A DNA stretch of 64,000 nucleotides from contig JBOGXA010000005.1 of the NCBI GenBank assembly GCA_050694175.1, positions 104,347 to 168,346 of the forward strand. Reading direction: 5' to 3'. Below, one piece after another: positions 40,921 to 49,872 of the stretch (positions are counted from its first letter, which is position 1; each line of letters opens with the position of its first letter). The notes beneath the pieces were generated by a model. It made no database searches. It had not been told where the DNA came from and was given only the letters and a program-made list of their open reading frames with translations. The position numbers were made by a program, and so were the translations under genes. This DNA is from JBOGXA01 sp050694175 (GTDB lineage: Bacteria; Actinomycetota; CADDZG01; WHSQ01).

Positions 40921-42486
40921 ATGGCCGGAGAACATACCGTCTCCTGCATGGACTTGACTACGAAGTCTGAATTCTTCGAAGAGGGCCGTCGGGGCGAGGG
41001 CCCGGGCCCGTCCGGCGACGCAGCCCCTCCGCGGCCCGCCGCCACTGTAGTGCTGATTCGGGAATCGGGGGCGGAAACCGAGGTGCTGCTAACCGTTCGC
41101 CCCCGCCACCTGCGCTTTATGGGTGGAGCCGCCGTCTTTCCCGGCGGAGCCGTCGACTCGGGTGATCTCGACCCCGAATGGGAGGGCGCGTCGGCGCGTT
41201 CTCGGAGAGATGCCGCGCGAGCCCTCGGCGTTGCGAACGAAGCGGCCGCGCTCGGCGCGTTCGTTTGCGCGATCCGGGAAGCGTTCGAGGAAGTCGGCTG
41301 GATTGCCGGCGCCGGGCCGCTCGAGCGCATCGACCGGAGCGACTCTGGGGATGCAGACCGTTTCCGGAGCGCGTGCGGGGCCGCCGGCGTTGTTCTAGCG
41401 ACCGATAGGTTGGTACCGGCCGGCCGCTGGGTCACGCCTCTAGGGTCCCTTCGACGTTTCGACACCCACTTCTTCGTCACGGTCGTCGACCCGAGCTGGG
41501 AGCCGCGGCCCGCTTCCGATGAGGTAGAGGACTGTCTCTGGGCGACTCCGTCCAAAGCCCTTGCGGAACTTGCCGCCGGGCGGCTGCTTATGGCACCTCC
41601 GACCATCGAGATGCTTCAGAAGCTCGCTCGCCACACCGACGCGGCGTCGATGCTCGGCGCGCTCGAGACAAAAGGAGTAAGAGCGGGTGGTGTGATCTCG
41701 ACCATGCTGTCTGCGATGGTTCATGTTGTCGTCGCGCCCAACCCCGGGCTCTTGACGGGGCCGGGCACCAACACCTACATCGTCGGTGCGGGTCCTACTT
41801 GTGTTATCGATCCGGCCGTCGACGATCCGGACTACATCGAGGCGGTTCTTCGGGCGGCGGGCCCGATCGACGCGGTCCTCGTTACCCACCGGCACCCCGA
41901 TCACGTCGGCGGCATTGAGGCCCTGGTTGCAGAGACCGGAGCCGTCGTGCGCGCGTTCGGATCGGCCCCCGCGGGGGGAGTAGAGGTCGTGCCTCTAAGG
42001 GATGGTGAGGTAGTGGAGGTCGGCGGCGTTCGATTGCAGGCGATCCACTCGCCAGGTCACGCGCCCGATCACCACTGCTTCCACAGCGAGGCGACGGCCG
42101 CCCTCTTCTCGGGCGACAATATCCTCGGGGAGGGCACCGCAGTGATAGCTCCGCCCGACGGTGACATGCGCGCCTATCTGGCATCACTCACATCGCTCAA
42201 TAGGCTCCACATCGAGCGCATCTTTCCCGGTCATTTCAGGGCACTCGATGGTGGGAACGCCGTCATCGACGCTTATCTGGAGCATCGCGACTCGCGCCAT
42301 CGCGCCATCCTCGCCGCGCTCACCGGGGGTCCTGCGGATGTCCGAACTCTGGTCGCCCGCGTTTACACGGATGTAGCTCCAGAGCTTCACGGACTTGCCG
42401 CCTACTCGGTTCAGGCGTATCTCGAGATGGCCAAAGCAGATGGTGTGGTCGACCGCTCGGGCCAAATGTGGCGCTCGACCGGCTAA
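40921..42486 (+). CDS. Nudix hydrolase fused to metallo-beta-lactamase-fold hydrolase
   Basis: 521 aa (ATG 40948 is an alternative start). N-terminal Nudix domain, about 40-235, of the NUDT19/CoA-diphosphatase kind: FPGGAVDSGD and, after an insertion, AIREAFEEVGW. The C-terminal MBL domain, about 255-515, is LACTB2-like: GPGTNTYIVG, VTHRHPDHVGG (HxHxDH zinc motif), HSPGHAPDHHCF, FSGDNILG and FPGHF. Both domains look catalytically complete. The fusion implies linked hydrolysis of a nucleotide-linked acyl or thioester compound; substrate unknown. Confidence 0.9.
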   Translation: MAGEHTVSCMDLTTKSEFFEEGRRGEGPGPSGDAAPPRPAATVVLIRESGAETEVLLTVRPRHLRFMGGAAVFPGGAVDSGDLDPEWEGASARSRRDAARALGVANEAAALGAFVCAIREAFEEVGWIAGAGPLERIDRSDSGDADRFRSACGAAGVVLATDRLVPAGRWVTPLGSLRRFDTHFFVTVVDPSWEPRPASDEVEDCLWATPSKALAELAAGRLLMAPPTIEMLQKLARHTDAASMLGALETKGVRAGGVISTMLSAMVHVVVAPNPGLLTGPGTNTYIVGAGPTCVIDPAVDDPDYIEAVLRAAGPIDAVLVTHRHPDHVGGIEALVAETGAVVRAFGSAPAGGVEVVPLRDGEVVEVGGVRLQAIHSPGHAPDHHCFHSEATAALFSGDNILGEGTAVIAPPDGDMRAYLASLTSLNRLHIERIFPGHFRALDGGNAVIDAYLEHRDSRHRAILAALTGGPADVRTLVARVYTDVAPELHGLAAYSVQAYLEMAKADGVVDRSGQMWRSTG

Positions 42487-42564
42487 AAAGCGGCGCGAAT
42501 AGGTGACCGACCACTCGCGAAGGCGTTGAATACTGAGCAGGAGCGCCGTGACCAAGGCTGACAC

Positions 42565-44676
42565 GTGATTTCTCTTCCAGGCCGGCATGCGGCCCCCAAG
42601 GGGAGCTGGCGGTGGTCGGTTCGACTAGCCGAGCTGACTGCATGGGGAACCACCGCCCTGGTCGTCGCCCTCCTTCACGTCGCCGAGCTGGACGGCACGA
42701 CCTACAGGCTGGGCCTCGCCCTCTCGGGTCTGCTCGCGGTGTGGCTCCTGGCGCTCTTCCGCGTGATCATTCCGCGAGTCAGGAACCGGCGATGGGCTTT
42801 ATGGGCGGTACACTTCGTGAACCTGAGCTTCGCGAGCGCCGGTTACGGACTACTTCGTGAGGATGTTCCGACCGTGGGACTGATCTTCGTACCGGTGCTC
42901 CTTGCCACCGGGCTGCTTGGAGGCATCCCCGAGGCCTTCATCGCGCCGACCGCCGCGCTCGTCGGCATCTGGCTGGTTGCTGAGCTCAGCCGGCCCTCAG
43001 TGGATCCCACCGAGCTCGCCCTCACCGGCGGCGTCTTCCTGCTCGCCGGGGTTGTGGCCGGGCTCCTCGCGCGTGAGCTGAGGAAGCACTACCGCGCCGA
43101 GCACGAGGAACACAGGCTGGCCACCGCCGTCCGCTACAGGCTGATGGCGGTCCTCGATGCGGTCGAGGAGGCAATCGTCTTCAGCGATCGGAGCGGCGTC
43201 GTTCGAATCGTCAACCAACGAGCCGGTCGGTTGTTTGCGATTGATCCCGATGAGCATCTTGGGCTGGCGTCCGCGCAGCTCTTGCGAAGCATTGCAAGAA
43301 AAACCGAGGACCCCGAGGGGTTCATGGAGAGGTTCCAGGAGCTTCGCGATGATCCCGACAAGGAGATCCGCAGCGAGATAGAACAAATCATCCCCACGCG
43401 CCGGCAATTGCGGCTTTTCTCGGCCCCCGCACGCGACGAGAGCGGGGTGCTAGTAGGGCGAATCGATGTCTATACCGATGTCACGGAAGCAGTTCGACGG
43501 GCCGATGAGGTCGAGCGTTTGTACGAGCAGGCCCGGAGCACCGCCGAGAGCTATCAGCGCAGCCTGTTGCCTGAGGAGACACCGGCCCTCCCCCGCGTCG
43601 GGCTTGTCGCCCACTACGTTCCCGCAGCAGGTCGACGTGCTGTGTGTGGAGACTTCTACGACTTCATCCATCTCCCCGACGGGCGATTGGGCGTCGTGCT
43701 CGGAGACGTGTGCGGCGCAGGCCCGCAGGCGGTCGGAGATGCGGCACTCACGCGCTACACGCTGAAGTCGTTCGTCCCCCTCGAACCAGACCCGGCCCAG
43801 CTACTGCGCCGGACGAACGCCCACCTCGAGCTGCATCTGGGCAGCGACCGATTCGTGCGCCTTGTCGTCGGTGTACTGGATCCGGAGCGCGCCACATTTG
43901 AATACGCGTGCGCCGGCCATGTGCCGCCGGTTGCCTTTCGCTGCAAGACCGGCGAAGTGGAGTGGCTGGGTGAGGGCGGCCTTCCTCTCGGCGTCGAAGA
44001 GGATGCCGAATACAAGATCGGCCGTATCGAGTTCGAGCCGGGCGACATGCTCGTCCTCTACACCGACGGAGTGACGGAAGCCGATCGCGGAGGCCGCCCC
44101 TACGGACAGGGGCGCTTTTTGGACCTCGTACAGGCATACGGTGTCGGTACTCCCGGCGAGATGTCCCAGGCGATCCGACGCTCGGTCGACGCGTGGGTCG
44201 AAGACGAAGCGATGCGTGACGACCTCGCCATCATCGTTTGCCAGGTTGTCTCGGACGCCGCGATCGGGGAACCGACCCGCGAGCTGGTGCTGCCCAACGA
44301 GCCGTCCCGGCTACGCGAGATCCGTTCGTTCATCGCCGCCTATCTGGCCGACATCCGGGCGCCGATAGCCGTCTCGACGGAGGTTCTTCTGGCCGCGGGG
44401 GAAGCGACCGCAAACGCCTGCCGTCACGGGCGACGTTCCGACGGTCGCACTGAGGTGCGCGTGAAGTGCTCACTCAAAGGCTCGACGGTGTTGGTCACCG
44501 TTGCGGACGACGGGCCCGGCTTCGATCCCTCCCGGATCGATCCCGGGTCGCTGCCGGATCGATTCGCGTCGGGGGGCCGCGGTCTGTTCCTGATGCGCAA
44601 GCTCATGGACGACGTCGATATCAACAGCTCGAGCGAGGGGACCACGATCACAATGGCGCGTTCGCTCGCCGCATGA
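42565..44676 (+). CDS. Membrane PAS-SpoIIE phosphatase with C-terminal RsbW-like kinase domain
   Basis: 703 aa. Five or six membrane helices in the first ~165 residues, a PAS-like domain (about 190-310, MAVLDAVEEAIVFSDRSGVVRIVNQRAG), a short coiled coil, SpoIIE/PP2C phosphatase (about 335-560, VCGDFYDFIHL, GDVCGAGPQA, LVLYTDGVTEA), then a HATPase anti-sigma kinase domain (about 570-700, GEATANACRHG, VADDGPGFDP, GGRGLFLMRKLMDDV). A one-protein version of the RsbU/RsbW partner-switch; its sigma factor and antagonist are not adjacent. Confidence 0.9.
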   Translation: MISLPGRHAAPKGSWRWSVRLAELTAWGTTALVVALLHVAELDGTTYRLGLALSGLLAVWLLALFRVIIPRVRNRRWALWAVHFVNLSFASAGYGLLREDVPTVGLIFVPVLLATGLLGGIPEAFIAPTAALVGIWLVAELSRPSVDPTELALTGGVFLLAGVVAGLLARELRKHYRAEHEEHRLATAVRYRLMAVLDAVEEAIVFSDRSGVVRIVNQRAGRLFAIDPDEHLGLASAQLLRSIARKTEDPEGFMERFQELRDDPDKEIRSEIEQIIPTRRQLRLFSAPARDESGVLVGRIDVYTDVTEAVRRADEVERLYEQARSTAESYQRSLLPEETPALPRVGLVAHYVPAAGRRAVCGDFYDFIHLPDGRLGVVLGDVCGAGPQAVGDAALTRYTLKSFVPLEPDPAQLLRRTNAHLELHLGSDRFVRLVVGVLDPERATFEYACAGHVPPVAFRCKTGEVEWLGEGGLPLGVEEDAEYKIGRIEFEPGDMLVLYTDGVTEADRGGRPYGQGRFLDLVQAYGVGTPGEMSQAIRRSVDAWVEDEAMRDDLAIIVCQVVSDAAIGEPTRELVLPNEPSRLREIRSFIAAYLADIRAPIAVSTEVLLAAGEATANACRHGRRSDGRTEVRVKCSLKGSTVLVTVADDGPGFDPSRIDPGSLPDRFASGGRGLFLMRKLMDDVDINSSSEGTTITMARSLAA

Positions 44677-44698
44677 CGGCCGGTGCCGCATGCGCGAT

Positions 44699-44718
44699 AC
44701 TTGACTTCTTGGTCAAGT
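44699..44718. promoter_or_regulatory. Inverted repeat / operator upstream of thiolase
   Basis: ACTTGAC and GTCAAGT are perfect 7-base arms separated by six bases, ending 23 bases before the thiolase start. The left arm includes TTGACT, a good -35 hexamer, so a bound repressor would block the promoter. Confidence 0.55.
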
Positions 44719-44741
44719 AACCCATAGAGGATGGTGCACAA

Positions 44742-45911
44742 ATGGCCCGTGACGCAGTCATAGTCGAGGCCGTACGCACGCCGACGGCGCGCCGCGACGG
44801 CAAGCTGAAGGACTGGCATCCCGTTGATCTGCTTGCCGAGGTCCTCGGCGAGACGGTTGCGCGCAGCGGCGTCGATTCATCCGCGGTAGACGACGTCATC
44901 TGCGGATGTGTGTCGCAGATCGGCGAGCAATCCCTCAACATCGGTCGCAACGCGTGGCTGGCCGCGGGCTTGCCCGAGGAGGTGCCCGCCACGACGATCG
45001 ACCGCCAGTGCGGTTCGTCGCAGCAGGCCGTGCACTTCGCCGCCCAGGGCGTACTTGCCGGTGCTTACGACGTGGCGATCGCGTGCGGAGTCGAGAGTAT
45101 GACGCGGGTGCCAATGGGCTCCAGCGCGCAGTCACAAGGATTCCCGTTCTCGGAGCGTCTCATGGCGCGCTATGAGAACGGACTTGTGCCCCAGGGGATC
45201 TCGGCGGAGATCATTGCCGAGCGGTGGGGGCTCACGCGCGCGGAGCTGGATCGGTTCGGGGCCCGATCGCACGAGCGGGCCGGGAGTGCGACAGGAGAGG
45301 GCGCGTTCAAGCGGGAGATCCATCCGGTCAAAGTCGAATCGGATTCCGGCACCGAGCTCTTCGAGGTTGATGAGGGCATCCGCACACCCGACCTCGACAA
45401 GATGGCCGACCTGCAACCCCCGTTCAAGGCCGATGGTGTCGTTACGGCGGGAAATTCGTCGCAGATCTCGGACGGGGCGGCGGCCCTTCTCATCACGTCC
45501 AGCGAGAAGGCCGAGGAGCTCGGGCTGCGCCCGCGCGCTCGCTTCGTATCGTTTGCGCTCGCAGGGACCGATCCGATCTCGATGCTCACAGGTCCCATTC
45601 CGGCATCAAGAAAGGTGCTGGAGAGGGCAGGGAAATCGATCACCGACATGGACTCGGTGGAGATCAATGAGGCGTTCGCGTCGGTGGTGCTGGCGTGGAA
45701 GCGGGAGCTCGAACTCGACGATCGCTGGTTCGACGAGCGCGTCAACCCGCGTGGAGGTGCGATCGCCCTCGGCCATCCTCTCGGAGCGTCGGGCGCCCGC
45801 CTCATGACGACCCTCCTGCACACCCTCGAAGACACGGGTGGGCGCTTCGGTCTGCAGACGATGTGCGAGGGCGGTGGCCTGGCCAACGCAACCATCGTCG
45901 AGCGCCTTTAG
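44742..45911 (+). CDS. Thiolase (acetyl-CoA acyltransferase)
   Basis: 389 aa. The acyl-accepting Cys is in DRQCGSSQQAVHFAAQ (about residue 90), His in NEAFA/GHPLGASGAR (about 346), second Cys in CEGGGLAN (about 378). Catalyses thiolytic cleavage or condensation of acyl-CoA. Degradative rather than biosynthetic role cannot be told from sequence alone. Preceded by an operator-like dyad. Its stop overlaps the convergent gene's stop. Confidence 0.94.
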   Translation: MARDAVIVEAVRTPTARRDGKLKDWHPVDLLAEVLGETVARSGVDSSAVDDVICGCVSQIGEQSLNIGRNAWLAAGLPEEVPATTIDRQCGSSQQAVHFAAQGVLAGAYDVAIACGVESMTRVPMGSSAQSQGFPFSERLMARYENGLVPQGISAEIIAERWGLTRAELDRFGARSHERAGSATGEGAFKREIHPVKVESDSGTELFEVDEGIRTPDLDKMADLQPPFKADGVVTAGNSSQISDGAAALLITSSEKAEELGLRPRARFVSFALAGTDPISMLTGPIPASRKVLERAGKSITDMDSVEINEAFASVVLAWKRELELDDRWFDERVNPRGGAIALGHPLGASGARLMTTLLHTLEDTGGRFGLQTMCEGGGLANATIVERL

Positions 45912-46228
45912 ACAGAATGCAGGGGCGGCTTTCCGCCCGATTGGATGAGCTGCATCGGCTCGCCGCAGTGTTTCGGGGCCCGGTCCCTGGCGGCGACCTC
46001 AACCTTGAGCTCGAGCCCGCACATCGTGCACACGTACCTCAGGTCCAAATCGCTCACGTCGGTCGCCTCCGGCTCGGGCTCGTAGGTGACCGCGCTGTAG
46101 CTCGCCCGTAGGCCCCAGTAGACGATCGCAAAGAACATCAGGATGCCGATCGCGGCGCGCACGTAGCCGTAGAGAGTCCCGAAGAGGATCAAGGCGGCGA
46201 TCGCGGCGGCCGCAACGACCGTCTTCAC
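45908..46228 (-). CDS. Membrane protein with C-terminal zinc-ribbon
   Basis: 106 aa from GTG 46228 with GGAG upstream. Two adjacent hydrophobic segments at the N-terminus (VVAAAAIAALILFGTLYGYV and AIGILMFFAIVYWGL), then an acidic linker and CTMCGLELKVEVA...KHCGEPM, a CxxC...C(G) metal-binding pattern common in actinobacterial proteins next to crgA. Function unknown. Confidence 0.68.
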   Translation of the reverse strand: MKTVVAAAAIAALILFGTLYGYVRAAIGILMFFAIVYWGLRASYSAVTYEPEPEATDVSDLDLRYVCTMCGLELKVEVAARDRAPKHCGEPMQLIQSGGKPPLHSV

Positions 46229-46325
46229 GGACCGGTCTCCGCCCCGGCCGGATCGGGTTTTCCACAGGCTAATCCACAGCCGTGGAAAAACCACATCCGT
46301 GTAATTACCAAGGTGCTCCCCGCGC

Positions 46326-46556
46326 TCAGTGCCATTGGGTGGCGACGAGGAGCGATCCGCAGAACAGGCCCAGCCCGTAGAACAGCCTCCAGTTGGCGAA
46401 TCCCCCGGGGAACAGGCCCATGTAGTTGGCGATCAAGATGACGACGCCCGTGCCCAGCATCAAAAAGAACATGACGGCCAGCCATTCCGGAGATGACTTG
46501 GGCTTGGCCTTCGGAGGCGGCTGTCTCACCGTGCGCTTCGAGCGGCTCTTGGGCAT
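46326..46556 (-). CDS. crgA: Cell division protein CrgA
   Basis: 76 aa from ATG 46556 (MPKSRSKR). Two membrane helices (WLAVMFFLMLGTGVVILIANY, FYGLGLFCGSLLVATQW) and the diagnostic NW..F.G...CG....ATQWH ending. CrgA recruits FtsI/PBP and other divisome parts in actinobacteria. Divergent from sortase; the same neighbourhood as in mycobacteria (crgA beside trpG-pknB). Confidence 0.88.
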   Translation of the reverse strand: MPKSRSKRTVRQPPPKAKPKSSPEWLAVMFFLMLGTGVVILIANYMGLFPGGFANWRLFYGLGLFCGSLLVATQWH

Positions 46557-46600
46557 GGAGCCAGAATAGTGGCTGACGCCCGGGATATCTTTGCGAGCGC

Positions 46601-47242
46601 ATGAAGTGGCTCTCATTCCTCGGTAAGGCCCTCATATCCATCGGCTTCGGCTTCCTGCTCTTCGTCGCGTGGATCTTGTGGGGTACCGGCCTCTATACGG
46701 AGCGAGAGCAACACCGTCTGGAGGAACGATTCGACACGCTCCCCTCGTTCGAGCCCGTCGACACGAACGACGGCTCGGCGGGCCCTCCCGAGGGTTACCG
46801 CCCCGATCCCGGAGAGCCGGTCTTTCGCATCGATATCCCCTCGATCGATGTGAGCAAGGTTGTGGTCGAAGGCGTCGATACCGAAGACCTCCGAAAGGGG
46901 CCGGGACACTATCCGTACTGCCGCAGCGGTTTCGAACTGTGCACCAAGGGGTTCAAGACGGCCTGGCCGGGCCAGGACGGCCGGGTGCTCATCTCGGGAC
47001 ACCGGACAACCTACGGCGCGCCGTTCTGGGATCTCGACAAGCTTGGCTCGGGAGACGACATCCACATCGAAACGCGCTGGGGGGACTTCACTTACTCGGT
47101 CGTCGACAAGGTCGTCGTCGACGACACGGATTCGAGCATCGTCATTCCGGGAGATGGTCCCGAAGTGGTGTTGACCACCTGCAACCCCCGCTTCTCTGCC
47201 GAACAACGACTGATCGTGTACGCCGAGCTCGAGGAGGCCTAG
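46601..47242 (+). CDS. Class E sortase
   Basis: 213 aa. One N-terminal membrane anchor (about 8-28). The catalytic domain has FRIDIPSIDVSKVVVEG, the His in LISGHRTTYGAPFWDL, the nucleophile in LTTCNPRFSAEQRLIVY (Cys and Arg present). Class E sortases attach LAXTG proteins to the actinobacterial wall. It starts 44 bases from crgA on the other strand and is followed two bases later by a 38-aa peptide gene. Confidence 0.93.
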   Translation: MKWLSFLGKALISIGFGFLLFVAWILWGTGLYTEREQHRLEERFDTLPSFEPVDTNDGSAGPPEGYRPDPGEPVFRIDIPSIDVSKVVVEGVDTEDLRKGPGHYPYCRSGFELCTKGFKTAWPGQDGRVLISGHRTTYGAPFWDLDKLGSGDDIHIETRWGDFTYSVVDKVVVDDTDSSIVIPGDGPEVVLTTCNPRFSAEQRLIVYAELEEA

Positions 47243-47243
47243 T

Positions 47244-47360
47244 GTGAAAAGGCCGCTCAAGTCAGTATTGCTGGAGCTTCTTCTGTGGACGCTGGTCGCG
47301 ATCGCGACGGCCGTGATCCTGGCGATCGTGGTCGAACGATACGCACCACCGAATTTCTGA
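47244..47360 (+). CDS. 38-residue membrane peptide between sortase and trpG/pabA
   Basis: GTG 47244, preceded by GGAGG seven bases upstream within the sortase end. Begins MKRPLKSVLLELLLWTLVA and continues through a single hydrophobic helix to VERYAPPNF. It lies in the sortase-trpG operon, 12 bases before trpG. Real by ribosome site, frame and position; function unknown. Confidence 0.62.
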   Translation: MKRPLKSVLLELLLWTLVAIATAVILAIVVERYAPPNF

Positions 47361-47372
47361 ACGGAGACACAA

Positions 47373-47945
47373 GTGCGGCTGCTTCTGATCGACAACTTCG
47401 ATTCCTTCGTCTACAACCTCGCGCAGGCATTCGGTGCGATGGGAGCCGAGCCGGTCGTGATGAGAAACGACTCGCGGCTCGACGATCTGCGCGCGGTTGA
47501 AGCGGTCGCCGTGGTTGTATCCCCCGGGCCGGGAAGACCGGTGGATGCAGGAGTGTCAATTCCCGCGATAAAAGCCTTCGCTTCCAGCGTGCCCGTGCTG
47601 GGAGTGTGTCTCGGGCACCAGTGCATCGTCGAGGCGTTTGGAGGCCGGGTTGGGCGGGCGCACGTCGGGCCGGTGCACGGCAAAACCTCGTCGATCACTC
47701 ACGACGGCCGGGGAGTGTTCGCGGGCTTGGAATCGCCATTCGTTGCAACGCGATACCACTCGCTCGCGGCCGAGGAGTCCGTGGTTCCAACTTCGTTGTC
47801 GGTGACGGCTCACAGCGACGACGGAGTCGTCATGGGTGTGAGACATGACGAGCTCGCCATCGAAGGCGTGCAGTTCCATCCCGAGTCGGTAATGACAGAA
47901 TCGGGGCCGCGTTTGCTCGCGAACTTCCTGGCGATGTGCACCTAG
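47373..47945 (+). CDS. trpG: Glutamine amidotransferase of anthranilate / aminodeoxychorismate synthase
   Basis: 190 aa, GTG start. Class I glutamine amidotransferase: oxyanion SPGPGRPVD, nucleophile GVCLGHQCIVEAFGG, and catalytic His/Glu in GVQFHPESVMTESG. Supplies ammonia to TrpE or PabB; sequence cannot say which, and the large subunit is not here. The trpG-pknB neighbourhood is conserved in actinobacteria. Confidence 0.9.
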   Translation: MRLLLIDNFDSFVYNLAQAFGAMGAEPVVMRNDSRLDDLRAVEAVAVVVSPGPGRPVDAGVSIPAIKAFASSVPVLGVCLGHQCIVEAFGGRVGRAHVGPVHGKTSSITHDGRGVFAGLESPFVATRYHSLAAEESVVPTSLSVTAHSDDGVVMGVRHDELAIEGVQFHPESVMTESGPRLLANFLAMCT

Positions 47946-47966
47946 GCCACCCGGGGCACCCGCGTC

Positions 47967-48009
47967 GAGTGGTTGCATCGAGTCTCACAGCGACCTGAGA
48001 CAACCACTC
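47967..48009. terminator. Bidirectional hairpin between trpG and pknB
   Basis: GAGTGGTTG (47967-47975) pairs perfectly with CAACCACTC (48001-48009), with a second inner stem TCTCA/TGAGA. It lies between the convergent stops of trpG and pknB. No long T-run on either side. Confidence 0.6.
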
Positions 48010-48015
48010 ACGCGC

Positions 48016-49872
48016 TTAGTCGTCCCCACCGATCACATACAGGGTGGCGTCGTCGCCCTCTTCGATCGATTCGCCGGGCTCGGGGTCGGTACGACACACC
48101 GTGCCGGGAGGCTGGGCACACGGTTCGGACTCCTCCTCCTGGGTCACGTCGAGACCGAATTCCTCTTCGAGAAACGCCTCCGCGTCGTCGGCATCCTCTC
48201 CCGTCATGTCGGGCATTACCTGTTCGGGGCCCTCCGACACCGCGATCACAACTGTGAAGCCGAACGGGACCTCGGTTCCCTGCTCGGGATCCTGTGCGAA
48301 CACGGTGCCCTCGGCCGCGTCGTTCGGCTCCCGGTTCACCTCGAACTCGAAGCCGTCGCCCTCGAGGGTGGAGACCGCATCTTCTTCGGAGAGGCCGACC
48401 ACGGGAGGGACAGACACCAGATCGGGGCCCGACGACACAGTGACGTCGACCTGCGACCCCGCATCAATCCTGTCTCCGGCCGGGGGATCCTGGGCGAAGA
48501 TCTCGCCTTGGCCTACGTCCGGGTTCGCCTCCCGGGTCCGCTCGCCAAGTACCAGGCCAATATCCTCGAGCTCGGCCTCCGCTTGCTTGACGGTGAGGCC
48601 CTCGAGCGCGGGCACCTCGACCTGGCGGGGCCCGCTCGACACGAACAGCGTGACCGTATCCCCGTCCGAAACGGTCGCTCCCGCCTCGGGATCCTGGCGG
48701 AACACGGTGCCGGACTCCTCGTCGCTCGGACGACGTCTCACCTCGGGTTCCAGGCCCGCATCCTCGACAGCGCTTTCGGCCTCGGCGCGGCTCATCCCCA
48801 CAACGTCGGGGACCTCCACGTCCCCCCCAAGCAGGGTCGTGGCGAGGAACCAGCCGAGGAGCGCAGCAAGGGCAAGGATCAACAGCGCAATCAAGATGTA
48901 GCGCCCGGCCCCCTTCGGCTCGCCCCGACGGCCGTGGTCGTAGTCGTCGTAAGGAACCTCTGTGAGAACCTGGGTGCCGGTGCCGGCCGCGGCGGCGACG
49001 GTGGTCTCGTCGCTCAATAACGGCGTCGCCAGCACCTTCTGGCCGTTGATGTAGCGCTGTAGGTCCTCGCGCATCTCGGCCGCGCTCGCGTACCGGTTGT
49101 CGGGATTCTTCGCCAGTGCTTTGAGCGTGACCGCGTCGAGCTCCTCGGGTATGTCGGGGTTGAGCGACGAGGGCCGCGGTGGCTCCTCACGTACGTGCTT
49201 GTACGCGATCGCGAGGGGCGTGTCGCCCGAGAACGGAGTGCGGCCGGTCAACATGTCAAAGAGCACGACGCCGAGTGAGTAGACGTCGGAGCGCGGATCA
49301 ACGGGGTTTCCCTGTGCTTGTTCAGGAGACAAGTAGGCGGCGGTGCCGATGACCATCCCGGTCTGGGTCATGGTCTGCTCGCCGTCGCCGCCCAGGGCGC
49401 GAGCGATTCCGAAATCGGTGACCTTTGTCTGTCCGCTGGACGTAAGCATGATGTTCGACGACTTGATATCGCGGTGGACCAGCCCCGTTGCATGTGCGCG
49501 CCCCAAGGCCTGCGCGACGTCGGCCGCGATCTCGGCGGCGCGTTCGGGCATCAGAGGCCCTTCGGAGTGGATGACATCGGCGATGGATTTGCCGTCGATG
49601 AACTCCATGACGATGTAGTAGGTGCCGTCGTCCGCGCCGTAGTCGTAAAGAGACACGATGTTGGGATGGTTGATGTTGGCTGCGGACTGGGCTTCCCGAC
49701 GGAAACGCTCGACGAACGAGCGGTCGCGGCTGAAGCGCTCGGACAGCACCTTTACGGCAACTTCCCGGCCCAGGAGCTCATCGCGGGCGCGGTAGACCTC
49801 GGCCATCCCGCCCGTGCCGACACGCTCCAGCACGGCGTAGCGTCCGCCGAAGGTCTTTGCGTCAGCGCTCAA
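48016..49872 (-). CDS. pknB: Ser/Thr protein kinase PknB with four PASTA domains
   Basis: 618 aa. Kinase domain about 11-270 (GTGGMAEVYRARDELLGREVAVKVL, HRDIKSSNIML, DFGIARALG). Juxtamembrane ~60 residues, one membrane helix at about 329-350, then four exported PASTA repeats (VPDVVGMSRAEAESAVEDAG; VPALEGLTVKQAEAELEDIG; VPPVVGLSEEDAVSTLEGDG; MPDMTGEDADDAEAFLEEEF). PASTA units bind peptidoglycan fragments and localise the kinase to growth zones. Its ATG overlaps the pknA stop (four bases). Last gene of the wall/signalling operon. Confidence 0.97.
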   Translation of the reverse strand: MSADAKTFGGRYAVLERVGTGGMAEVYRARDELLGREVAVKVLSERFSRDRSFVERFRREAQSAANINHPNIVSLYDYGADDGTYYIVMEFIDGKSIADVIHSEGPLMPERAAEIAADVAQALGRAHATGLVHRDIKSSNIMLTSSGQTKVTDFGIARALGGDGEQTMTQTGMVIGTAAYLSPEQAQGNPVDPRSDVYSLGVVLFDMLTGRTPFSGDTPLAIAYKHVREEPPRPSSLNPDIPEELDAVTLKALAKNPDNRYASAAEMREDLQRYINGQKVLATPLLSDETTVAAAAGTGTQVLTEVPYDDYDHGRRGEPKGAGRYILIALLILALAALLGWFLATTLLGGDVEVPDVVGMSRAEAESAVEDAGLEPEVRRRPSDEESGTVFRQDPEAGATVSDGDTVTLFVSSGPRQVEVPALEGLTVKQAEAELEDIGLVLGERTREANPDVGQGEIFAQDPPAGDRIDAGSQVDVTVSSGPDLVSVPPVVGLSEEDAVSTLEGDGFEFEVNREPNDAAEGTVFAQDPEQGTEVPFGFTVVIAVSEGPEQVMPDMTGEDADDAEAFLEEEFGLDVTQEEESEPCAQPPGTVCRTDPEPGESIEEGDDATLYVIGGDD

